Shown here one piece after another: positions 53,641-64,000 of a DNA stretch of 64,000 nt (positions are counted from its first letter, which is position 1; every line of letters starts with the position of its first letter). The translations under genes were made by a program, and so were the position numbers. A model generated the notes under the pieces. The model was not told the DNA's origin, did not search any database, and saw only the letters and a list, made by a program, of their open reading frames with translations. Location of the stretch: the NCBI RefSeq assembly GCF_026213295.1, contig NC_079424.1, forward strand, positions 13,159,227 through 13,223,226, given 5' to 3'. The DNA comes from Gadus chalcogrammus (taxonomy: Eukaryota; Chordata; Actinopteri; Gadiformes; Gadidae).

Positions 53641-55302
53641 CATTGCTAAGGGAGACAGGATAGAGAGAGTGGAGAGGAAGAATTGGCAGTCACCTGGCTT
53701 TGTTAATTGTGCTTATTTGCACTTATCAAAGCAATTATAGGCCCCCGTGAATACAAACTACACGGATGCGGCTAATGGCTTGAGTAAACTTTTTCGGCGA
53801 ATTGTTTGGGTAAAAAAATAAAGCGAGAGAGAGAGAGAGAGATTGTTAAAAGTGGAAATACTTATATAGCAGAGCATATCGAAAATTGTATCTGTGGTAT
53901 AATGCCAGGATGTGATTATTTTATTTTCACTGCGGTAGAAGATACCACGTTTGAACTACAATTGAAATTTCCCTTCTAAAGTGCCAGCTTCTTCTAAACA
54001 GCAGCCAGCAGGTGATACATGGTTAGCATTCATAGGAACGAATATAATGAAGTGCAGCGTTTATAGCTCAAAGCATGAGGGAGCGAAGAAAATTCAGCAT
54101 GTGGCTCTTAGAAAACTGCGAAACATAATGAACAAAACAATGTTGATTTGGCGATTAAGATCTCTCCAGTAAAGTGATGCACATTGGATGTGTATCATGT
54201 CAGACAGACATTTATGAAATTATATGGATAACATCATTTATGGCTCTAATGTGTAGTCCCCGTGGATAGAATGGTTAACATATGTAATACATCTGAAATC
54301 CATTAAGTTAATATTTATTTACCCATACAATACATCTCAATTCATCAATAATACTAAGTGTTTTTAGTATTTTCCGTCCTATTAAGCAATCAATGGGTTT
54401 TTAATGTAAGTGTTATGGCATCTGTTCAAGTCACATGTTTATGGTACAGCATGATCAGTTTGAGTATAAGCTGGTCATAATACATCATTATGCTGAAAAT
54501 ATTTGGGGTATCTTTACATTTGCCTTCACCTCCTACTCTAAACCATTATAACCTCCCAACCTTACAACCTCAACCTGAAATAATGTAGACGAATAAAGAG
54601 ACGGCTATTACATTCCAATGTCAGACTAATTGTTCTTGCGACCTCGACTAAGATAAATTAAACAGTAAAAATATCTAGCGAAATTCTTAATATAGAACTT
54701 GTAATAATATTCAATGTTGTATCAGAAAAGTAAATGTAAGAAACTACACGATGCAGTAACACATGGCTCAATGAATGCGTATAACCTATGACACCTCATC
54801 CAGCGCCTAGACCTAAACCAAAAATCTAAATAAATAGATGAACGTTGAGCTCAAGAGATGCAGGAAGGACAGAAAGATGGAGTAGAATATACAGTCGATG
54901 GATAGATCAATAGAGATGGACGGATGGATGGATAGTGATAAGACATAACTAATGGATCTGGAAGTCTCACTCTTCCGGGACTATTCCTGAACTTAATTTG
55001 CTCATCGAAATAAAAGCCATCTTGTTGCTTCTTTCGTGCTTCAGGAGTTGCATCCTGAATATTGTTCGTAAAATAAGTGACAGAGATCTGAGAACAGTAG
55101 GGGCTGGCAAGGACACGACATAGCGTGTGATCATCTCGCCATGGGCATTCGTTGTCTGTTTTGTTGCTCAGTTTTTGTGTGTTTATGTGTGTGCATGGCT
55201 GCACAAGTGCATGCATTTGTTTAAGGGAAAGGATTTGGATGCCAATGACAGGCAATGGAATTGACCTGGTGAGACAGCTTGTACACACCCCAGCATCTGT
55301 CC
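53641..55302. other. Unique AT-rich non-coding DNA
   Basis: Short GA tract at about 53824-53841 and a GATGGA run near 54915-54933. No gene. Confidence 0.5.
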
Positions 55303-56020
<718 letters not shown>

Positions 56021-56169
56021 CACACAGGGACACGCCAGCAGGTCCCCTGTGAAGCAGAACAGTACCCTGCAAACAGTCTGGACTATAACCCCTTGATATC
56101 ACTTAGCAATCACGCCTTATTATGATGTTTATTCAATTCATCAAGGGCAGAAAAAGGAATCACAGAGGG

Positions 56170-56189
56170 GTGCGTGTGTGTGTGTGTGT

Positions 56190-56232
<43 letters not shown>
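56170..56232. repeat. (GT)n microsatellite
   Basis: GT tract with one TATG interruption near 56192. Confidence 0.96.
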
Positions 56233-56234
<2 letters not shown>

Positions 56235-57179
56235 CCTGCTCTGAAAAAATGTAAAGATGTCTTGTGTCACAGTCAGTTGTAAAATACAATGCAGCTCAGA
56301 GCCATTCATCTTTCTGGAAAGATTTCTTGTCACTGACGGGTCTTGAGGCCTATTTCCCGCCAAACGCAAACCACTGGTCTTGATAATCGAAAAGCACGCA
56401 AACGTCATGACAAATGGATAAACAACAGTGACAGTGGCTGTACGCTTTTTTATTCATATATATAGAACGTGCACATTACTTTCATGGGTGGAATTCGGTT
56501 TTGATGTAAAACTTGATCCTGCCGCTCCCACTCATTACATGGTGAATAATCAAGCCTTTTTTTGCCAATCACCACTTCCACCAGAGTTTAAACATTTACC
56601 AACTTGGAGCCAATTGAGTAAATCATCAAAAATAAATACCAGTGATTGCAGAATGGGACTGCAGCAGAGCAGTGCTCTGGGGAAATATGAAAGGGCTTGA
56701 CAATACAAAGAATACTGAAGGCAGTGGGGGGAAGCGGGGACACCACCTCCACAGTTCATAGACTTGAGGCACATAGAACCTGGCTGGTATCACAATGTAA
56801 ATATTACATGAGGCTGGTCATTGAGAAAGTAATTGGTTTCTTTGGAGTTGGCTGTGACTGCCTCTGAGATTTATAATGTTGACTTGCTGCACGAGACGAA
56901 GAGGATAATCACGGAGACAGTTTATCCCCAGAGCTATACCCCTCTCCTAACTCACCCCCACTTCGGCTAAGGATTGCCATTGTGATAGGGCAAGAAAGGT
57001 GTCAGGCTGAATTAACATGGGATGCATCATGCATTAGCAGGCTGAGACCTGGCAGAAGATGATGAAGAAGAAAAGCAACAGCAGGGTTTGATCTAGCGAA
57101 AGAAAAAGTTGCACAGAGTTTCACACACAGTTTTTGTGTACGTGCAGACCCTTTCATCTACTCCTAAATTGCATTTCGT
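56233..57179. other. Unique non-coding DNA
   Basis: No gene was recognised. Confidence 0.5.
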
Positions 57180-57740
57180 GTCTCCGTCTCTGTCTTGCTC
57201 GGTATCACTCCTTCCACCACGCCAATTCACTTTGGGCTGAAGAAAAATTGATTTGCATAATGAGAGGATATCAAATTGACTGTACATGTGGGAGGAGAGC
57301 CATGGAAAGGCTCTTCTCTGGTGAGGCAGAGGCTATAGCCCGACGGCGGATGGGAGAAGGTGAAAGAAAAGAAACAATAAAATGCAATTATACAGCCTCC
57401 AGCAAAAACGTCATTCCGGCAGGAACAAATACTGAGATAGGCGGTTTGCATTATTTCATTTTACAAAGCCACAAAGACTCATTTAAAGCCGCAGCCAGCA
57501 CTACAACAGCACAATTCCTCTAATCACCGGCACTGAAAAAGCCAAATTAGAATGTTGCAAACCCCGGCGATAGCCCCCGCCTACTAGCTGTTGTTACTAA
57601 TTACATTTCTGTTATCATGCTAATGCTTGGCAGGGTTCAACACCAATCCCCCTCTAATTAGTTATTTGTTATTTCTCATTTAGGAGGACCCATTCTGTGA
57701 GCTTGGGATTGCTTGTGATCCTGATCCCAACGGATGACAG
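57180..57740. promoter_or_regulatory. Candidate conserved non-coding block with CTAATTAG
   Basis: Contains ACTAATTACA (about 57596), TCATGCTAATGC and the palindrome CTAATTAG (57654-57661) in non-repetitive, balanced DNA. It resembles a homeodomain-bound enhancer. Conservation was not tested. Confidence 0.38.
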
Positions 57741-58273
57741 TGGCAGGGGGTGAACCGTGCAGAGGATGTTTTGTAGCACAGGGTAGCCACACGCCATGGG
57801 AAGTCTCTGAAGACACAAAAACGAATTTCAATATGGGCTACTATGTGTTCTTTTAGATGTTGAAACAAAAATAGTTAGTCATTTAGTTTTGATATGTAAG
57901 CCACGCCATTTTTCATGTTATCTTTCTTGTTATTATAGAGATCTTACACCCTTAATAACTTTCTTCCGCGGTCTATAAATGTCCATGTTCAGCTCAGTTC
58001 AGGTGCTTTTACAAGCAGTTGTATTAATCAAAGAAGGGGGAGAAGACTAGGCAGCTGTGGTGATAACAAGGGAAGGGGGGATAAGGGTCAGAATTCACTA
58101 CAAGCACACACACAATACTAACTGAGACAGTAAACAAAGAACGCTGACTTGAGCCTCCACATCGAACAGCTGTGAGGAGAACAACAGACTCCCTGTGCAC
58201 CCCATTGGCTGCTGTAGTTTTGCTGCAGAGCAGTATTCAAAATACAATCAAACAAGCTATCACTCATTACTTA
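57741..58273. other. Unique non-coding DNA
   Basis: No gene was recognised. Confidence 0.5.
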
Positions 58274-58310
58274 CATTCTCATAATAATAGAAGCATTCTC
58301 ATAATAATAG
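58274..58310. repeat. 20-bp tandem duplication
   Basis: CATTCTCATAATAATAG occurs twice with spacer AAG. Confidence 0.94.
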
Positions 58311-58783
58311 TTATTTTAATCTGCAATTAATGCAAACAATACCATGGAGTTCTAATGGTCTTCAGAAAAACAATCTCACAAACATACGATTGTCCCCATT
58401 GCACTATTCAACATTGGTCCATGCGTTGTCCCATGCGTCTTGAGTGGAAAAATAATTAAAATATTCAAAAAGCATCAATATCATCCAAAGTTCAAAGACT
58501 CCTGGTTCTACAATGGTGGAATGAGTTCCCCATCGCTGAAACCCCACACACATAATCCGAAAACTAATTTCTTCAGACTGCCCACCTGCTCCATGAAAAA
58601 TATATAAACAAATAATGATAATGGAATAAAAACATAAAAGAAAGGACTACATGGTGCCTGGGAGGTGACATGGAAGCCATGTGGTTCTATGAGCCTCATG
58701 TGTGCTTTATAAAACCACACATGCCCTTCGGTAAGTTGCAGGCGTGCTTTAACTATGTCGCTGGCACGCTTTAAGAATTAAAA

Positions 58784-58855
58784 AAGAACAAGAAATTGCT
58801 GTTTAGGTTATCTAGCTAGATAGCTAGACACCCTACACAATCATTTCTTGTTCTT
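58784..58855. repeat. 13-bp inverted repeat around a CTAGCTAG core
   Basis: AAGAACAAGAAAT (58784-58796) pairs with ATTTCTTGTTCTT (58843-58855). Between them lies TCTAGCTAGATAGCTAGA, itself nearly palindromic. Confidence 0.85.
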
Positions 58856-61800
58856 GACGCATACTGACCACAGTACACAGGGCGTGTACTTTCATGACTG
58901 AGTGTTACTGAAAGCACGCGTGAGACTTACAAACGAGTGTAAATACTATAGCCTGGGTTCGCTACTAGTAAAATGCTTAAAATAGAGTGTGAGTGGGGAA
59001 GAAAACATCAGCTTTATATTTGTAATGTACTGCGTTCTACGTTGAACCGAAATAACGGCACAGAAATAATTTCATGAATACAGCCCCTTTAGTTATAACG
59101 ATTTTACCATGAGCTCTTGGACATGTGTTGCTTGTTTCTGGACAAGGAAATGTTCAAAATGGCCTCTTGCCCTGCCTCTTATATAACCTCCCTGAAAATC
59201 ACCTCGGCAGGCCTAAGACTCCCGGGGCCTAGGTTAAACCCTGTTACACATGGACATATATAGGCTTCTCGGATCCTCTCCCTCTCTCACTCACTGTCAT
59301 ATAAATAATAAATGAGCACTAAATCTTCATCCTCTTCCCCTCGGCAGGATTCAGAGGTGTGTGGTGAAGAGGTGTGAACCGAAGGGTTTTCTTGTACATA
59401 ACAAACCTCTTTATTCCGCCAGGGAAACAGGATCCGTGGTGGTAAAACAGCATCCAACTTGTATGTGGCAGATTCGAAACATAACTCAAACCCTACATCC
59501 TCTTTTGGCACCCTTGACATACTTCAACAGATGTAAGCACCCGTGCGTTATGTACCGTGCCCCTCATACCTTATCCCACACAGACAGTCAATTCACCTTT
59601 TGAAAGCTTACTGATTAGCATCAGCGTTTCTTCGTCCCGGTCTCTTCTCTTTTCCAGTTAGAGTCAGACAACTTGTCCACTGAAGTGGCCTCAGAGTGGA
59701 TCAGTGGGACCCAACTCACAGCTGACTATGGCTTCTGAGCATCTAGGATTCTAGGGTGACTGGATGTCTGTTACACGCATTGAGCCTCCTCCAAAAGTAT
59801 ATATATCTTTTTTATATATATATATATACATATATAGATATAAACAGACAAATACAATTAAATATAGATTTTTATTAAAGAAAGTCCTCAGATCATACGC
59901 AACATCCACTGTACTGAATTAAATGTTGGTGCTTTTGTTGAATATTCTATTTTGGCATTAATATCAATGCATGTTCTATGATCCATCAGAAGTCACCAGA
60001 GTATATCATACATGGTCACTGGTGTCACACATTGTGAACAAATGTTTCTTGTTGTGGAATAGAACAGCTGAAGAAAAGAAGGATGAATACATGAATAGTC
60101 AATCAGGAGAAAACACTTGTTGAACCAACGAACCCATCAGTTATCGTAAGTGCACACAATGTAAAAAAAACACCAGGACTACACTCTTTACAAAAGCCAA
60201 AAAGGAAAACGGAGTAAGAGAGTTTTTCCCCAAGCCTTAGATATGTTCAGTGCCCTGTCAAACCTCAGGTGAATTATAGTCTCCATTTAAAGGAGGATTG
60301 ATCCAACCGAGGCAAGCTTTTTTAGGCCAACAGGGAAAGTGGTAAGCTTGCCTTCATGCAGACTGTGTGGCTGATATACGCTTTCCACCCACATCTAACT
60401 TCAGTGACAGGGTAAAACTGTAAGACTGGAAATTTGCTACCGGCTGTTTCCTTTACAGGCTTTCCCAGGAAGAAAAGCCCATGCTTGAAAACTCGGCCCA
60501 GTGGAGAGAGAGAGAATGCCTTGACACCTATTATATCCACCATTAAGCCTACATTGAGCGCTAGTGATGAGGCGCTGTATTGCTCTGTACCAGGCCTGGA
60601 CAATCTATGTCAGCTCAATAAGGCTCTTTGTACTTACACCGAGCCTTCCGGAATAATCATGGTTCAAATTACTTCATTCAGTTTGGTTTTGGGCTGGAAC
60701 AGAATAGGCCAAGAGCTGGAAAAGCTAGGAATCGCAAACAAACAAATCCTACTGCAGGTTTGGTTAGTTTGTGTGCAGGTCTGACTTTGTTTTTTATTTT
60801 TTCATTGCTTTTAGTTTTATTTATTGTTTTTTTGTTGCAGTGTTTTTTGTTAAAGCCTGGTGCCTCGAGGCAGCGCTGGCTAAGTGACAGCATATATTTT
60901 CCCCCCAAAACATTAGGAATGAAGGAGGGGTGACACTTGACGAGGGTGCAGGTGGAGCGATGGCCTAAGGGGAAGAAGGCGTCATCCTGCTGCTCTGCCG
61001 GGGCCTATGAGAGTGCAAGCCCACAGAAAAAGGCTCTCAAGGGCATCTACAAAGAGACATGTAAGAGGATCAAGCTAGCTTTCAACTGTGTAAACTAGCT
61101 ATTTATGTTGTCAGATTTTCTATGCTGCCCTCTGAAAAAGAAGGGAATTTTGCCGGTTAACCAGAAAACAAGGAGTGGGAGATAGAGAAGTGGTGTTTGC
61201 TTGCAGCTTCTAGTAGGAATTTGCCGTTCTGCACAAAGTTGAGTTTGAAAAACTTGATGCCTTTAATTTAGATACTCTTCATTTTACCTCATTATTGTAA
61301 CAAAGAACGAAGAACTGTAAAAAAAACAAAACCTGTTGTAATCCCTAAAGCAGAGATAATCCTGATGAAGTAGAGAGAATAAAATCAAAATCTCTGGTAT
61401 ATCAAATGCATATTAAAAACAGATTATAAAATCGTAGGGACATATCTGGTGCAAGCAAGGCAACATGTCCGTGGGGACCCTAAAAACGGAATATGTCCCC
61501 TAACTTAACTGTTTAACATAATTAAACAGTTTACCATCTATCCTTTACAATATTTGTAACACTGTTAATATGTCGGAATACAATGAAAGTTTGACATCAT
61601 TTACAGAACCTTATCTTAAGAATGTATGACATCTTGATTCAAGGCCCCTCAATTGCCAATACAAAAAAGTGCATGTTAACATGGACATTTTTGTTGTGTT
61701 TACACGTCCAAATATGAAGGATTTGAGAGTGTATCTGCAACATTTTAAGACGTTATTTGCGCAAATGGCGTTCCGTAGCAACGTTTCTGCAACATTCAAC

Positions 61801-61859
61801 ATCACATTATTATAATGTACGCTGCAGTGATGTTCCTGCAACCATGCAACATTACATAA
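58856..61859. other. Unique, mostly AT-rich non-coding DNA
   Basis: A TATATA low-complexity stretch at 59797-59842 and a T-rich run near 60785-60850. Near 61735-61860 the word TGCAACATT recurs several times and flanks the fold-back element. No gene. Confidence 0.5.
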
Positions 61860-62005
61860 GGGATAATGTATAGAACGACCGGTCATTATCTGGAAAATAA
61901 GCCCCGACAGGGCAAACAGGACACCGACGCGCAGCGGAGGTGTCTTGCTTCGCCCTGAAGGGGCTTATTTTCAATAATGACCGGCGACGTTCTATACATT
62001 ATCCC
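61860..62005. mobile_element. 146-bp fold-back element
   Basis: The left arm GGGATAATGTATAGAACG (61860-61877) pairs with 61988-62005. CCGGTCATTAT (61879-61889) pairs with 61974-61984, AAAATAAGCCCC (61894-61905) with 61960-61971, and AGGGC (61909-61913) with 61952-61956. That makes about 46 base pairs with only small internal bulges. The loop contains a further GACACC/GGTGTC pairing. Fish genomes carry interspersed repeats with 'AATAAGCCCC...GGGGCTTATT' arms. The sequence to about 62335 may belong to the same repeat. Confidence 0.8.
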
Positions 62006-62335
62006 GCGTATTTCTACTTGCCGAAACGAAATACTAACATCACATGGTGTGTCTTTTAACAATTTATTTGTTACCAGCATTCGTAGTCTTGATCAGCAGA
62101 GCAATAGTCCGCCAAAGACGTTGACGTCGCTTAGCAATCGAGTACGCTGGGATTGCCAAGTTACCGGACTACTTGCGGAGTGGTACCAAAGACGTCATTA
62201 TAGGCAAAAAATCCTTTGTTTACTTGGCAACGGTGAATAATCTAATATAATTCACTGCCGGAAGTTGTGAAGGGCCCATGCAAGTGAATGGAGCGTTCCA
62301 CGGCATTGAGAAGACCTGTGTAATAAATAACTATA
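62006..62335. repeat. Possible continuation of the fold-back repeat family
   Basis: GC-balanced sequence (TTGCCAAGTTACCGGACTAC, CACTGCCGGAAGTTGTG, GCAAGTGAATGGAGCGTTCC) contrasts with AT-rich flanks and resembles fish interspersed repeats from memory. TGCAACATTAC words resume after 62340, as in the left flank, in keeping with an insertion into an older repeat. Confidence 0.4.
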
Positions 62336-64000
62336 ATTTAAGTTGCAGCACCTTTCATGCAACATTACAACATTACATTGCTATCATTTACGTTGCAACG
62401 ACTTTCCCTGAAAGACGTGTGCTGATGACAACACTCTGGAATTGTACTTGCTAGGTTGCTAGGAGATAGCATGTGACTCTGTTAGTAGGGGATGAAAACT
62501 TTATTCACATACTTGAATTAATGAATAATTAGTTTTCGTTCCACCAATAAAAATCCTCATTAACTGTGTTTTGTTGTGTTCCTCTCTCAACTGTGAACAT
62601 CAACAAAGTCGATGAACAATAACACAAGAGTGTGACGCAAATAATGCACTCCACAGTCCAGCAGAACACACAGAGTGGTGGTAAAGGAGCGGAGAGACTC
62701 GGGGCTTGTGGCCCCGTGTTGAACAGATGTCCTTCTTTATTGGAAGTGACAGGGATGCTGTGGATGCAGACTCCAACCTGGTAATGCAAACACAGTGCCA
62801 GATCAATTGTCTCTCACGTGGCAATGAGTTATAGTTATAGTATACAGTACCCAGGAGTCACTATTGAACGCCATAACTCACTGGCTGTCGACATAACTAC
62901 TATTCATTGGACCATATAATTGGTATTTCTTTCAGCCCTGCCAATTAGTTTATAATTATGGGATGATTTTGGATGACATGTTTCAATATAATGCCGTTTT
63001 TTTCAAATGGCCAGCATGTCACACGACCGTGACCACGCCCCCCTACAATCAATCAGTATCTTTTTATTGTTAATTGTTTCCCCTGTCCTAATTATTTCAA
63101 TGTGTCCATCTTGGTTTTTTCATTCTCTATTTTCCTTTATTCAGGCATTTGTCTACCTTTCTTTGGCCCTTTCTTTGTTGCTCCAAGATTGTTTCTCATA
63201 TTTGTGTTATAATCCAAATCGTACTGCATCTCATGGCCGTTCAAAACGTACTTGCCTCGCCGCAACATTGAGTACCAGTAGGTCTCAGTAGTAATTTACT
63301 AAATGGATAAAATCAGATTCTTACAATCCATGTTTCCTACTTATGCAAAAATATCCGATCTACAATATATAAATATAACAAAAAGAAAAAAAAAAATGAT
63401 TCAGATGCAGAGCCCTTAAATATAGACATTAAAAATGTAATCAGCATTGAAGTTTGCCTGTCTGTGCCTACAAGAGTTGCGTTTTGGGAATAAGCCCTTG
63501 AATCATCCCTCTAAGTGCATTTCGGTTCTGAGCCATAAGGACACTAGTGAGCTGCGTACTTTCATTTCAATGGGGTAGTTAACCATGATAGTCATTTCAA
63601 TTGATTAACTTACTGGTCAAGAGTCTACACTTTCCGTATTACAAGATGTAGGATTTGTTATGATGCTATGCTTTGGGAAGACAATAACATGGCATGAAAC
63701 TTATCTTTAAAAATATATGTTATATCGTTTGTTAATGATGTTAATAAGGCTACAATAAGGCGGTTACATTTTCCATCCTGCTCATTCATATGGGATCCCG
63801 AATGTTTAATCGATTGTAATGATCAGGCTAAGTGGCCAGGGAAGGGATGAAGATTGTGATATTAGAAGTGAAGACGACCATTCCCCCCCGAGCTGAACTG
63901 TCAATCACCCTGCCTCGGACCGCTGAGCGAATGAACCTGCGGTGCCCTTGGAGTTAAGGGGGAAGTGTTCTGATTTATAGCCGCACATTAATATGTTCAC
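62336..64000. other. Unique non-coding DNA
   Basis: No gene was recognised. The last 200 bp are GC-balanced and could be the start of another regulatory island. Confidence 0.45.

Overview
This window looks like non-coding DNA from a ray-finned fish, probably intergenic or intronic. Three things point there: many very long dinucleotide and tetranucleotide tracts (by hand tally about 4.7 kb, roughly 7% of the window), cut-and-paste DNA transposons of types common in teleosts (hAT, Tc1/mariner-IS630 with an Arg/Gly-rich head, a long fold-back element), and retroelement tails of the 'AATAAAGTATCTATC' kind. The microsatellite density would fit a cod-like (gadiform) genome, but that is inference only. 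There is no bacterial gene organisation, no rRNA, no convincing tRNA and no CRISPR array. Almost all long open frames are read-throughs of simple repeats (His-Thr, Cys-Val, Ser-Leu, Arg-Glu runs).

Layout. 1-4.1 kb: a cluster of GA, CT, GT, GGT and CA tracts. 4.1-7.3 kb: unique AT-rich DNA. 7.3-8.7 kb: an internally deleted hAT transposon with matching ends, an 8-bp target duplication and a frameshifted transposase C-terminus. 8.7-13 kb: unique AT-rich DNA. 13-16 kb: GT tract, a 286-bp inverted-repeat element, and an ACGC/CT compound tract. 16.7 kb: LINE-like tail. 18.5-18.7 kb: the only candidate host exon (minus strand, proline-rich, good acceptor site, weak otherwise). 19.9-20.9 kb: CpG- and G-rich promoter-like block. 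21.4-21.9 kb: dispersed-repeat relic. 22.5-24.7 kb: GA, CA and ACGC tracts. 28.2-28.5 kb: another retroelement 3' end. 33.4-33.8 kb: a 15-copy, 27-bp minisatellite followed by an 18-bp-stem hairpin. 42.0-43.6 kb: a Tc1/mariner-IS630-type element with TA duplication, about 75-bp inverted ends and the first part of its transposase. 47.1-47.4 kb: a 351-bp hAT-type MITE with a perfect 8-bp target duplication and internal poly-C repeats. 55.3-56.0 kb: a large compound array including 32 uninterrupted GGCA units. 61.9-62.0 kb: a 146-bp fold-back.

Between these lie islands of unique, compositionally balanced sequence rich in homeodomain-type cores (CTAATTAG palindromes at about 23.06, 26.64 and 57.66 kb), an exact TTACGTAA bZIP-type palindrome at 39.25 kb and short perfect hairpins. 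By eye these resemble conserved non-coding elements near a developmental regulator gene. Conservation cannot be tested from one sequence, so they are given low confidence. No previously undescribed gene system is evident. The most unusual items are the transposon insertions with intact boundaries, the tandem arrays and the hairpins.
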